Shown here: positions 1 through 7,257 of the stretch, one piece after another
Layout of the letters: every line of letters begins with the position of its first letter
How positions within the stretch are numbered: the first letter of the stretch is position 1
Assembly: GCA_001770785.1 (NCBI GenBank)
Contig: MERZ01000020.1
Coordinates: 1 to 10,599 of the forward strand
Direction: 5' to 3'
DNA from: Burkholderiales bacterium RIFCSPHIGHO2_12_FULL_61_11
GTDB lineage: Bacteria; Pseudomonadota; Gammaproteobacteria; Burkholderiales; Burkholderiaceae_C
Length of the DNA: 10,599 bases
Position numbers and translations under genes: made by a program
The notes under the pieces: model-generated
What the model was told of the DNA's origin: nothing
The model's input: the letters and a program-made list of their open reading frames with translations, nothing else
Database searches by the model: none

Positions 1-33
1 AATCGCTTGTGTGGCTATGCCACACAAGCGATT
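1..33. terminator. Perfect 15-bp inverted repeat, possible terminator
   Basis: Bases 1-15 are the exact reverse complement of bases 19-33, with a three-base TAT loop. This gives a strong GC-containing hairpin at the window edge. It lies downstream of the minus-strand yraN stop and could end yraN transcription, or that of a plus-strand gene lying to the left. No T-tract follows on the plus strand, where the next bases are CGCGAC, and the minus-strand flank is outside the window. Rho-independent termination is therefore plausible but unproven. It could also be one copy of a dispersed intergenic palindrome. No gene was found between 1 and 103. Confidence 0.5.
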
Positions 34-103
34 CGCGACAACCCAGCGCGCCCGAAGCTGGCGAGTCAAATGTGCAAGTTATTACTGAACGGGCCCTACG
101 GCC

Positions 104-559
104 TCAGGAGGCGTCAAATGCTGCCGTCAGCCATTCGATGCAGGATTCCTTTGCGTCGCCTGGTGCGCCCTGCACCAGCACCACATCAAAGCGGCAAGGC
201 GGCTGCCTGGCAAAACGCATCAGGTAGTGGCGCGCCGCAAAAATGATGCGCCGCTGCTTGACACTGCCGATACTGGCGGCGGCTCCCCCAAACGAGGCAC
301 CGGTTCGCTGGCGCACTTCAACAAACACCAGCGTGCCGTCGGGCGCGCGCATCACCAGGTCAATCTCGCCACCGCCGCGCCCCGGCGTCCGATAATTGGC
401 CTCGACAAATTTCAGTCCGCCCTGGATCAGGTGAGCGCGCGCGGCAGACTCGGCCGCATCGCCACGCGACTTGGTGGTAATCTGCTTCGGCAACGCCTGG
501 GCGACCGGTGTGACGCCATCCGGCGGCGACTTGAGCCCTTGTTTTCTGGAAAACCACAT
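104..559 (-). CDS. yraN: YraN/UPF0102 family nuclease-like protein
   Basis: This 151-residue protein of the UPF0102 (YraN) family has a predicted restriction-endonuclease-like fold. Its cellular role is not settled. Family hallmarks are visible: the G-D-A-A-E helix at residues 33-37, N-Y-R near 55-57, G-E-I-D-L at 64-68 and F-V-E-V-R at 79-83. The usual active-site pattern is E...EID...EVK; here the lysine position is arginine (R83), a conservative change that could lower catalysis. The first 30 residues are a poorly conserved basic leader. I chose the ATG at 559 over an upstream GTG at 595 because the longer form would run further into rsmI. The gene is divergent from rsmI and their assigned starts share one base. 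Downstream there are about 70 non-coding bases and then the edge hairpin. In many proteobacteria yraN sits beside rsmI, which supports the call. Confidence 0.88.
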   Translation of the reverse strand: MWFSRKQGLKSPPDGVTPVAQALPKQITTKSRGDAAESAARAHLIQGGLKFVEANYRTPGRGGGEIDLVMRAPDGTLVFVEVRQRTGASFGGAAASIGSVKQRRIIFAARHYLMRFARQPPCRFDVVLVQGAPGDAKESCIEWLTAAFDAS

Positions 560-1470
560 TGAACGCTTCTTTCGAATTGGCACTGGAGGCGGCACGCGCC
601 GCGGCGGGTATGCAGCATTATCCGCAAGCCACCCTCTATGTCGTGGCCACCCCCATTGGCAACCTGGCCGACATCAGCCTGCGCGCCCTGTATGTGCTGC
701 AGCTGGTGGACGCCATTGCCTGCGAAGACAAGCGCCACTCGCAGCCCCTGCTGCGCCAATATGGCATAGAAAAGCCCCTGCTGGCAGTCCACCAGCACAA
801 TGAAGCGCAAGCCTCCGGGCTGGTCGTGGAACGCCTGCAGCGCGGCGAGCGCGTGGCCTACGTGAGCGATGCCGGCACGCCGGCCGTGAGCGACCCTGGC
901 GCGCGCCTGGTTGCCGCAGTGCGGGCCGCCGGGCTGAAGGTGATGCCGCTGCCCGGCGCCAGCAGCGTCACCACCGTGTTGAGCGCCGCGGGCGTGACGC
1001 GCGCCGAAGGCAGCGCCGACAGCGGCACCAGCTTTGTGTTTGCCGGTTTCCTGCCAAGCAAGGCCGGCGAGCGCGACCAGGCCATTCAGGCACTGCAAGC
1101 CGACACACGGGCCATCGTGATCCTGGAAGCGCCGCATCGCATTGAAGCCATGGCACGCGCCATGGCGGTGTTGCGCGGCCGGCTGGTCACCGTGGGCCGC
1201 GAGCTGACCAAGCAGTTCGAGGAAATTGCGACCCTGCCCGCGCAAGACTTTGCCGCCTGGCTGGCCGCCGAGCCGCAGCGCACGCGCGGTGAGTTTGCGC
1301 TGGTGCTGCATGCGTCAGCTCCCCAGGAAACTCCTGAAACCGGCACGCGGGTACTGCAACTGCTGCTGGCCGAACTGCCCCTGAAAACCGCCGTGAAAGT
1401 GGCCGCGGAAATCACCGGTGCGGCGCGCAACGAGCTGTATGAAACGGCGTTGAAACTGAAAAAAGAATGA
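559..1470 (+). CDS. rsmI: 16S rRNA (cytidine1402-2'-O)-methyltransferase RsmI
   Basis: RsmI uses S-adenosylmethionine to 2'-O-methylate C1402 in the decoding centre of 16S rRNA. The protein has 303 residues with the tetrapyrrole-methylase fold. Motifs include A-T-P-I-G-N-L-A-D-I at 30-39, C-E-D-K-R-H at 55-60, H-N-E at 80-82, V-S-D-A-G-T-P at 102-108, L-P-G-A at 131-134 and G-R-E-L-T-K at 213-218. A C-terminal helical segment (about 265-303) matches the small RsmI HTH region. The start is uncertain. TTG at 559 keeps an Ala-rich N-terminal extension that I recall as common in Burkholderiales RsmI. ATG at 610 would give the minimal enzyme, beginning just before L-Y-V-V-A-T-P. Neither has a strong Shine-Dalgarno at ideal distance. 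The stop overlaps the next gene's start in ATGA, so the two are probably co-translated. Confidence 0.93.
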   Translation: MNASFELALEAARAAAGMQHYPQATLYVVATPIGNLADISLRALYVLQLVDAIACEDKRHSQPLLRQYGIEKPLLAVHQHNEAQASGLVVERLQRGERVAYVSDAGTPAVSDPGARLVAAVRAAGLKVMPLPGASSVTTVLSAAGVTRAEGSADSGTSFVFAGFLPSKAGERDQAIQALQADTRAIVILEAPHRIEAMARAMAVLRGRLVTVGRELTKQFEEIATLPAQDFAAWLAAEPQRTRGEFALVLHASAPQETPETGTRVLQLLLAELPLKTAVKVAAEITGAARNELYETALKLKKE

Positions 1471-2699
1471 ACCCCGACGCCGACCAACTCTGGCGCGGGC
1501 CGCGCTGGTCGCTCGCCGCCCTGCTGGCGGTGCTCGGCATGCTGGGTCCGTTTTCGATCGACACCTACCTCCCGGCATTTTCCGGCATTGCCCGCTCGCT
1601 CGGTGCGTCCCCCGTGGAAATGCAGCAAACGCTGTCGGCCTACCTGTTTGGCTTTGCCTTCATGAACCTGTTTCACGGCGCCCTGGCTGACAGCTTTGGC
1701 CGCCGGCCGGTGGTGCTGTGGGGCATTGCGATGTTCACGCTGGCGTCGGCCGGCTGCGCCTTGTCGCAAAGCATCGGGCAACTGGTTTTTTTCAGGGTCC
1801 TGCAGGGCTTTTCAGGCGGTGCCGGCATCGTCGTGTCCCGTGCTGTGATACGCGACATGTACGCGCCTGCGCAGGCGCAGCAGGTGATGAGTCAGGTCAC
1901 CATTTATTTCGGGGTGGCGCCGGCCATTGCACCCATCGTGGGCGGCTGGCTTTTTGTGCACCTCGGCTGGCACAGCGTTTTTTGGTTTCTGACGGGGGTG
2001 GGTACCATTCTTTGGGGCACAAACTACCGATTTTTGCCAGAAACCCTGCCGACCAGGCAGCGCCAACCCTTCGAAGTGCGGCACTTGTTGCGCGGCTACT
2101 GGCAATTGGGCTCCAGCCCGCGCTTTTTGCTGCTGGCACTGGCCAGCGGCGTGCCTTTCAACGGCATGTTTCTGTATGTATTGTCGGCACCGGCATTTCT
2201 GGGGGAGCGACTGTCCTTGCAGCCTACCGATTTTTTCTGGTTTTTCCTGCTCACCATTTCCGGCATCATGTCCGGTGCCTGGCTGAGCGGCCGGCTGGCC
2301 GGAAAAATCGCGCCCAAGCAGCAAATTCGCCATGGTTTTGTCATCATGCTAACGACTTCCCTGGTCAATCTCATAGCCAATTTACTGTTCAAGGCCCATG
2401 TGTCGTGGGCCTTGTTCCCGATCGCCATCTTCGCATTTGGCTGGGCGCTGATGGTGCCTGTCATCACGCTGCTGGTGCTTGATCTGTACCCCGAGCGGCG
2501 CGGCATGGCTTCTTCCCTGCAAACCTTTATTGGCTCAAGCGCCAACGGAATCGTGGCGGGTGTGGTGGCGCCTTTGGTAATGCACTCAACCCCTGCGCTG
2601 GCCGCGGTCTCGCTCGGCATGATGTGCATTGGATTGGTGGCGTGGCTGTATTTGCACCACCGCTGGCCGGAAACCGGCCGCGCAGTGTCGCTGGAATAA
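1467..2699 (+). CDS. Bcr/CflA family MFS multidrug exporter
   Basis: This 410-residue inner-membrane transporter of the major facilitator superfamily, DHA1 Bcr/CflA subfamily, has about 12 hydrophobic helices. Members export drugs or other small molecules by proton antiport; the substrate here cannot be read from sequence. Signatures are the first-helix F-S-I-D-T-Y-L-P motif (29-36) with the subfamily's conserved aspartate D32, motif A between helices 2 and 3 (about 71-84, ending F-G-R-R-P), R110 with L-Q-G at 112-114, and a motif-C-like G-V-A-P-A-I-A-P-I-V-G-G (149-160). Length is typical. The ATG overlaps the rsmI TGA by four bases, indicating translational coupling. The 3' end faces the stop of a minus-strand lipoprotein gene only 17 bases away, with no clear terminator between them. 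Confidence 0.92.
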   Translation: MNPDADQLWRGPRWSLAALLAVLGMLGPFSIDTYLPAFSGIARSLGASPVEMQQTLSAYLFGFAFMNLFHGALADSFGRRPVVLWGIAMFTLASAGCALSQSIGQLVFFRVLQGFSGGAGIVVSRAVIRDMYAPAQAQQVMSQVTIYFGVAPAIAPIVGGWLFVHLGWHSVFWFLTGVGTILWGTNYRFLPETLPTRQRQPFEVRHLLRGYWQLGSSPRFLLLALASGVPFNGMFLYVLSAPAFLGERLSLQPTDFFWFFLLTISGIMSGAWLSGRLAGKIAPKQQIRHGFVIMLTTSLVNLIANLLFKAHVSWALFPIAIFAFGWALMVPVITLLVLDLYPERRGMASSLQTFIGSSANGIVAGVVAPLVMHSTPALAAVSLGMMCIGLVAWLYLHHRWPETGRAVSLE

Positions 2700-2716
2700 A
2701 GACCGTGTCCGCAGCG

Positions 2717-3211
2717 TCAGGGAAATACTCCGTCGCCAAACATCCGGGGGGGAAACTCCATGCCCTGCCCGGTGCGCTTAACCACATTGGCGCCATCCAG
2801 ATAAACCCAGAAGTACATCGCCTGGCCACCGTCAAGCCATCGGTAAGTCATGATGTCCCCCGGCCAGGAAGCGACGTGATCGACCCATGCCGGCCGACCA
2901 AATTCGCGCTCCACGTCCTCGCGCGTCCATCGGCCGATCTTGATTCTTGAAAACTCGTTGCGCGCAAGAACCTGCCGGGAGGCAATCACCCGGCCCGCCG
3001 CGTCCAGATCAACCATGAACGCCCACTGCCCGGATGGCTGGCCCGAATACTGAAGCCTCGTACCGGCGCCCAGGGGCAGCACCCGCGAAGGCGTGCCATT
3101 GCGGGCGATCACCTCTTGCTGCGACATGCCGGGCTGTGCCGACCTGAACGCACAACCCGCCAAGGCCAGCAGGACCATCATCATGCATAAGAACGTTTTG
3201 ACGATCTTCAT
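2717..3211 (-). CDS. Lipoprotein with two BamE/SmpA-like segments
   Basis: A 164-residue predicted lipoprotein. It starts with M-K-I-V-K, a hydrophobic stretch and the lipobox L-A-G-C, giving a lipidated Cys20. Residues following C20 are A-F, so the Asp+2 inner-membrane retention signal is absent and outer-membrane sorting is likely. The mature part holds two short look-alike segments, G-M-S-Q-Q-E-V-I...G-T-P-S-R-V (28-44) and G-R-W-T-R-E-D-V...F-G-R-P-A-W-V (93-110). These resemble the G-x-[ST]-xx-[ED]-V...G-x-P pattern of the SmpA/OmlA (BamE-like) fold. The essential BamE gene is usually shorter with one such unit, so this is more likely a BamE-like relative than BamE itself. The start at 3211 is fixed by the signal peptide and an AGGAG six bases upstream; the frame stays open further upstream but without features. 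It is probably monocistronic. Confidence 0.75.
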   Translation of the reverse strand: MKIVKTFLCMMMVLLALAGCAFRSAQPGMSQQEVIARNGTPSRVLPLGAGTRLQYSGQPSGQWAFMVDLDAAGRVIASRQVLARNEFSRIKIGRWTREDVEREFGRPAWVDHVASWPGDIMTYRWLDGGQAMYFWVYLDGANVVKRTGQGMEFPPRMFGDGVFP

Positions 3212-3436
3212 GGCGCACTCCTGTTCAATCTTGCGGCAGTAAAAAGAGACCTTGAAAACCGACTGCAACGCTCCACTGATCTGCACTGTATATGGCAATT
3301 CCTGAAACAGTACTTTTGTTATTTTTAATCCCCATGCGATTGCCACTCGATTTTAATAAAAACATTACAAATCATTGGTTTGAATAGCGCTTTTACCGCT
3401 AACCTTGTCAATCTGCAGAGAAAGTACCATTACTCC
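3212..3436. promoter_or_regulatory. AT-rich divergent intergenic region
   Basis: This 225-bp spacer separates the minus-strand lipoprotein from the plus-strand hemerythrin operon and must hold promoters for both. It is clearly more AT-rich (especially 3290-3385) than its surroundings. On the minus strand a TATACA hexamer (plus-strand 3287-3292) could be a -10 box for the lipoprotein, but no good -35 lies 16-18 bases upstream. Towards the operon there are TTGCCA (3340-3345) and A/T stretches, but I could not fit a convincing sigma70 pair. No TTGAT-N4-ATCAA (FNR/Dnr-type) box was found. Confidence 0.35.
3218..3222 (-). promoter_or_regulatory. Ribosome binding site fixing the lipoprotein start
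   Basis: On the minus strand an AGGAG core sits six bases before the ATG at 3211. It is the best Shine-Dalgarno match seen in the window. Together with the signal peptide it decides for the short form of the lipoprotein over the longer open frame reaching 3346. Confidence 0.75.
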
Positions 3437-3880
3437 ATGCCTAACATCAAAGATTTCATGGTCGGCGATCATCGCCATTGTGACGATTTGTTCACCGACG
3501 CCGAACAGGCGGTGGCAGCGCAAGCGTGGGATCGCGCCGGTGCCGCATTCGCAAGTTTCCAGGACGCGATGCAGCGCCATTTTGACGCAGAAGAATCGTT
3601 ACTCTTTCCCGCATTCGAAGTAAAAATCGGCATGGCCACGGGGCCGACCGAGGTCATGCGAGTTGAACATCTCCAGATGCGTGAACTGATGACAGCGGCA
3701 AAGGCGGCGTTATTGGCGAAGGACGCGGATGACTACTCGGGAAACACCGAGACGCTGCTGATCATGATGCAACAGCACAACATGAAGGAAGAGAACATTC
3801 TCTATCCGATGTGCGATCAACATCTGGTGGATCAGATGGAGGCATTGCTGCTGCAATTGCAACAGAAGCTTCAGGATTGA
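3437..3880 (+). CDS. Stand-alone hemerythrin-like diiron protein
   Basis: A 147-residue soluble four-helix protein of the hemerythrin/HHE family. All six ligand positions of the YtfE/RIC-type non-heme diiron site can be matched: H12 (in D-H-R-H-C-D), H48 and E52 (H-F-D-A-E), H78, and H114 and E118 (H-N-M-K-E). Family members bind oxygen or nitric oxide, or handle iron in nitrosative stress. Which of these applies here is not visible. There is no N-terminal ScdA/YtfE-type domain and no signal peptide, so it should be cytoplasmic. I chose ATG 3437 because homologues start just before the first ligand helix; a TTG at 3380 would add 19 residues, and AGAGAAAG lies about 12 bases upstream of the ATG. 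It is the first gene of the probable seven-gene operon. The next gene begins four bases after the stop. Confidence 0.87.
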   Translation: MPNIKDFMVGDHRHCDDLFTDAEQAVAAQAWDRAGAAFASFQDAMQRHFDAEESLLFPAFEVKIGMATGPTEVMRVEHLQMRELMTAAKAALLAKDADDYSGNTETLLIMMQQHNMKEENILYPMCDQHLVDQMEALLLQLQQKLQD

Positions 3881-3884
3881 TCAC

Positions 3885-4121
3885 ATGAGCCCGACCGAGG
3901 GGATCAAGGTCATCGATGGGCGCGGGCTCGAGCCACCCGAGCCTTTGATCCTGACGATGGATGCGCTGCAAGCGAGCGGCCCCGGCGAGAAGGTCCTGCT
4001 TTTGTTGTCGCGTGAACCCTACCCGCTCTATCGGGCGCTCGATCTCAATGGCTTTTTGCATCAGACCCAGCGTGCGCCCGATGGCACATTCGAAATTCTG
4101 AGTTGGCGCCATCCCGAATAA
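3885..4121 (+). CDS. DUF2249 (TusA-like) small protein
   Basis: A 78-residue protein matching DUF2249, a TusA/SirA-like alpha-beta fold. It shows the signature I-D-G-R-G-L-E-P-P-E-P-L (10-21) and the later L-L-S-R-E-P-Y-P-L-Y (40-49). The position equivalent to the CPxP cysteine of true TusA sulfur carriers is occupied by E-P-P-E-P, and the protein has no cysteine at all, so persulfide relay is unlikely. DUF2249 genes are often found next to hemerythrins and respiratory or NO-related membrane proteins, as here, which suggests an accessory role in redox or NO chemistry. The biochemical function is unknown. An AGGA inside the end of the hemerythrin gene lies eight bases before the ATG. The stop codon overlaps the next start in TAATG, so translation is probably coupled. 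Confidence 0.82.
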   Translation: MSPTEGIKVIDGRGLEPPEPLILTMDALQASGPGEKVLLLLSREPYPLYRALDLNGFLHQTQRAPDGTFEILSWRHPE

Positions 4122-5425
4122 TGCAGACACTGCCGTCATTCGACCAATCGCCACCGATCAGCGGGCCATTGCGGTTTTTCCTGACGGCGCCGCTGTTTGC
4201 GATTCTTGCCGGCGTGCTGATCTTGTGGAGCGGCCCCGATCTGTTTGCCTCGCGCTGGACCCCGGCGGCGCTGGCGCTGACCCATCTGATCACCGTCGGT
4301 TTCATGCTGCAAGTGATGCTCGGTGCGATGCTGCAACTGTTGCCCGTCGTGGCCGGCGCCAATATGACTCGGCCGCTACGAGTCGCCACGCTGGTGCACG
4401 CCGCGATCACAGCCGGAGCACTTTTTCTGGCTGCAGCTTTTCTGACTGCTGCGCCCCTGCTATTTGAGTTTGCAGCCGCTTTTCTTGCGACCGGCGTGAT
4501 GATTTTTGTCGGCGCAGCGGCGCGCGCCCTGTACGGCATTCCAGCGACGAGTCCAACGATTCCCGGGCTGAAACTGGCACTGATCGGCTTGAGCGTGACG
4601 GTATTTTCCGGCGTGCTGTTGGCAATTTCCCTGAGCTTGTCTCTTGAATTGCCGTTGCTTCAGCTGACCAATCTCCATTTGGGCTGGGGTTTTGTGGCGT
4701 GGGGCTGCATCTTGCTTGCCACCGTGGGTTTCGTCGTCGTTCCCATGTTCCAGCTGACACCTGAGTACCCCGTCTGGTTTGGGCGAAGTTTTCCCATGGC
4801 TGCGTTTGGTGCCGTCGCGTTGTGGACGATGGCCGATTTGGCCGGGTGGGCAACGCCAGCAGCCCTGTTGGCTGGGGCGGTGGTTGCCTCAGGCGCCGTG
4901 TTTTCAATGGTGACCTTGAATATTCAGCGCCGCAGCAAGCGCGCGAGACGCGATGCAACGCACTATTTCTGGCAGCTTGCCATGGCATCCGCGTTTGTCG
5001 CCTGCGCCTTGTGGATGGTTACCCGGTTCAACGTTTCACTTGGCGAATGGCAGGGGTGGACGCTGCTGTTTGGCGTACTCCTGCTATTCGGCTGCTTTAT
5101 GTCGGTGACTATCGGCATGCTCTACAAGATCGTTCCGTTTCTCGTCTGGCTGCATTTGCAAAACCGGGGTCGCGGCCGAGTGCTGGCTCCGAATATGAAA
5201 AAGGTGTTAGCGCAGGAGCTGGTAGACAGGCAAATGCTCGCTCACTTCGTGGCCTGCGCCCTGTTGCTGCTGGCGGTCTTGTGGCCAGCGTGGCTTGTTT
5301 ATCCGGCGGGTCTTTCCTTGATCATCGCCAACGGCTGGTTGCTGCGCAACCTGGTTTCCGCGACCGCGGTCTATCGCAGACATCTTGTCGCAATCGAGTC
5401 CGCCACCGGGCTTTCACCAAAATAA
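4121..5425 (+). CDS. Polytopic membrane protein, NnrS/heme-copper-oxidase subunit I-like
   Basis: A 434-residue integral membrane protein with about 12 hydrophobic helices. The second-helix pattern H55-L-I-T-V-G-F-M followed by G-A-M-L-Q-L-L-P is reminiscent of NnrS-type and heme-copper-oxidase subunit I-like proteins, where a helix histidine binds heme. Other histidines in or at the edge of helices are H93, H186 (L-H-L-G-W-G), H281, H345 and H375. I see no complete Cu-B triad, so an oxidase or NO-reductase activity is not supported. A heme-binding accessory or sensor protein is more likely. The ATG at 4121 overlaps the DUF2249 stop; an in-frame TTG at 4103 is less likely. LivH begins 13 bases after its stop. 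The link to hemerythrin and DUF2249 supports an NO- or oxygen-related role, but this is inference. Confidence 0.65.
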   Translation: MQTLPSFDQSPPISGPLRFFLTAPLFAILAGVLILWSGPDLFASRWTPAALALTHLITVGFMLQVMLGAMLQLLPVVAGANMTRPLRVATLVHAAITAGALFLAAAFLTAAPLLFEFAAAFLATGVMIFVGAAARALYGIPATSPTIPGLKLALIGLSVTVFSGVLLAISLSLSLELPLLQLTNLHLGWGFVAWGCILLATVGFVVVPMFQLTPEYPVWFGRSFPMAAFGAVALWTMADLAGWATPAALLAGAVVASGAVFSMVTLNIQRRSKRARRDATHYFWQLAMASAFVACALWMVTRFNVSLGEWQGWTLLFGVLLLFGCFMSVTIGMLYKIVPFLVWLHLQNRGRGRVLAPNMKKVLAQELVDRQMLAHFVACALLLLAVLWPAWLVYPAGLSLIIANGWLLRNLVSATAVYRRHLVAIESATGLSPK

Positions 5426-5438
5426 TACGGGACGTTCA

Positions 5439-6314
5439 ATGCTTGCCCAATTCCTGCAATTCCTTTTCTCCGGCATCACGGTCGGGGCGACATATGCCTT
5501 GGCGGCGCTTGGCTTCACCCTGATCTACAACGCCAGCAACGTCATCAATTTCGCGCAGGGTGAATTCATCATGCTCGGCGGCATGCTGGCGGTGTACTTC
5601 ACGCAAGCCGGACTGCCGCTGCCGGTGGCGCTGGTACTAGCCATCCTGGTGCCCGCCATCGTTGGCGTACTGGTTGAAAAACTCGCCATTGAACCGGTCA
5701 AGGGGGCTGAAACGGTGACGCTGATCATCATCACAATTGGTGCCTCGCTGGTCATTCGCGGACTGATTCAGGTCTGGTTGGGCAAAGGCGCGCACAGTCT
5801 GCCAGCGTTTTCAGGCAATGTGCCCCTGCAAGTCCTCGGTGCCACCTTGATGCCACAAAGCCTGTGGGTGCTTGGCGTCACCGCACTGGTCGTGATGGCT
5901 TTGCGGTACTTCTTCAACCATACCCTGCAGGGCAAGGCCATGCTTGCCACCTCCTTTAACCGGCTGGCGGCGGAACTGGTCGGCATCAACACCAGTTGGG
6001 TGCTATTCATGAGCTTCGCCATGTCGGCCTCGTTGGGCGCGCTGGGCGGCATTCTGATCACACCGATTACCCTGACTTCTTATGACGTGGGCATCATGCT
6101 CGGACTCAAGGGCTTTGTCGCGGCCGTCGTCGGCGGCTTGGGCAGCGGACTGGGGGCTGTGGTTGGCGGTCTGCTCGTCGGCATTCTCGAGGCGATGGGC
6201 GCGGGCTACATATCCTCCGCCTACAAGGATGCGATTCCCTTCATTCTCATCCTGCTCATCCTCTTCTTCATGCCACGCGGCCTGTTTGGCGGCAAATCAA
6301 CGGATCGCGTCTGA
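5439..6314 (+). CDS. livH: Branched-chain amino-acid-type ABC permease LivH
   Basis: A 291-residue inner-membrane permease of the LivH family (HAAT importers, BPD_transp_2 domain) with about eight hydrophobic segments. Typical motifs are the early G-A-x-Y-A-L-x-A-L-G-x-T-L-I-Y-N (16-31), N-F-A-Q-G-E-F-I-M-L-G-G (37-48), and the late A-V-V-G-G-L-G-S-G-x-G-A-V-V-G-G segment that docks with the ATPase. The C-terminal F-M-P-R-G-L-F-G is also typical. It would form the translocation pore with LivM. Substrates of this family include leucine/isoleucine/valine, amides, urea and aromatic acids, and the sequence does not tell which. I chose ATG 5439, with GGGA six bases upstream, rather than an upstream in-frame codon inside the previous gene. 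LivM starts two bases after the stop. Confidence 0.93.
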   Translation: MLAQFLQFLFSGITVGATYALAALGFTLIYNASNVINFAQGEFIMLGGMLAVYFTQAGLPLPVALVLAILVPAIVGVLVEKLAIEPVKGAETVTLIIITIGASLVIRGLIQVWLGKGAHSLPAFSGNVPLQVLGATLMPQSLWVLGVTALVVMALRYFFNHTLQGKAMLATSFNRLAAELVGINTSWVLFMSFAMSASLGALGGILITPITLTSYDVGIMLGLKGFVAAVVGGLGSGLGAVVGGLLVGILEAMGAGYISSAYKDAIPFILILLILFFMPRGLFGGKSTDRV

Positions 6315-6316
6315 AC

Positions 6317-7255
6317 ATGAACAAGAACAAGAATCAGTTTTTCGGCCTGTACCTCATCATGGCCGTCCTGGTGGTGTTGCCCTTTGTGCTTCCCAACAAC
6401 TTCTATGTGGATCTGGTCATTCGCATGGCCATCAATGCGGTGATCGTGCTGGGGCTGAACCTGTTGATAGGTTTTGCTGGCCAGATCAGTCTGGGGCACG
6501 CAGGTTTTCTGGGCATTGGGGCTTATGCCACGGCGGCACTGCCGACCCATTTCGGCTGGCACCCACTGCTGGCCATGGGGGCGGGCGCTGTAGCGGCCGG
6601 CCTGCTGGCCGCCGTGGTGGCGCGTCCCATCTTCAAGCTAAAGGGTCACTACCTGGCCATGGCCACTTTGGGCCTGGGCATCATCATCAACATTGTGGTG
6701 CGCAATGAAGCCGCCTGGACCGGCGGTCCGGACGGCATGCCGGTGCCTGCTTTTGGCCTGATGAGCTTTGAACTTTCCAGCGACAAGCACTGGTACTGGG
6801 TGGTGGCCTTATTGCTCTGGGTCAGCGTGTGGGCATCACTGAACCTGATTGATTCCCCGTTTGGCCGTGCGCTGCGGGCATTGCACGGGTCAGAAGTCGC
6901 TTCTCAGGTCGTGGGGGTGGATGTGGTGCGCTACAAGGTGGCCATCTTCGTGCTCTCTGCCGTTTTCGCCAGCCTGATGGGCAGCGTCACCGCCCATTAC
7001 GTAGGTTTTGTCACGCCCAATATCGCCGACTTTTTTCATTCCATTGAATTGGTCACCATGGTGGTGATTGGTGGCATGGCCTCGGTTTATGGCTCGGTGG
7101 TGGGCGCCGTGCTGCTGACGGCTTTACCCCAGGCACTCACGTCGTTTGAGGGCTGGGAAACGGTTGCCTTTGGCACCATCCTGATGCTGTGCATGATCTT
7201 CCTGCCCAAGGGCCTGGTGCCCACGCTGGCGGCCAAATTCGGAAAGGGCGAATAA
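6317..7255 (+). CDS. livM: Branched-chain amino-acid-type ABC permease LivM
   Basis: A 312-residue permease, partner of LivH in the importer core. It begins with a short charged N-K-N-K-N leader and a hydrophobic helix. It shows the family segments G-F-A-G-Q-I-S-L-G-H-A-G-F (52-64), T-G-G-P-D-G-M (the TGG-DGL motif of LivM), the loop S-P-F-G-R-A-L-R-A-L, and V-I-G-G-M-A-S-V-Y-G-S-V-V-G near the end, finishing with L-P-K-G-L-V-P. Length is typical for the short LivM form. The start lies two bases after the LivH stop and the LivG start two bases after its own stop, which indicates one transcript and coupled translation. Confidence 0.94.
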   Translation: MNKNKNQFFGLYLIMAVLVVLPFVLPNNFYVDLVIRMAINAVIVLGLNLLIGFAGQISLGHAGFLGIGAYATAALPTHFGWHPLLAMGAGAVAAGLLAAVVARPIFKLKGHYLAMATLGLGIIINIVVRNEAAWTGGPDGMPVPAFGLMSFELSSDKHWYWVVALLLWVSVWASLNLIDSPFGRALRALHGSEVASQVVGVDVVRYKVAIFVLSAVFASLMGSVTAHYVGFVTPNIADFFHSIELVTMVVIGGMASVYGSVVGAVLLTALPQALTSFEGWETVAFGTILMLCMIFLPKGLVPTLAAKFGKGE

Positions 7256-7257
7256 GC

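Noticed and set aside
427..1311. Long antisense open frame opposite rsmI
   Set aside because: It has a low-complexity Gly/Ala/His/Gln-rich composition typical of the non-coding strand of GC-rich genes, and rsmI on the other strand is certain.
2665..2679. GGCCGG-AAA-CCGGCC hairpin near the end of the MFS gene, considered as a terminator
   Set aside because: It is a short stem inside the coding sequence with no following T-run. Such GC palindromes are frequent in this composition.
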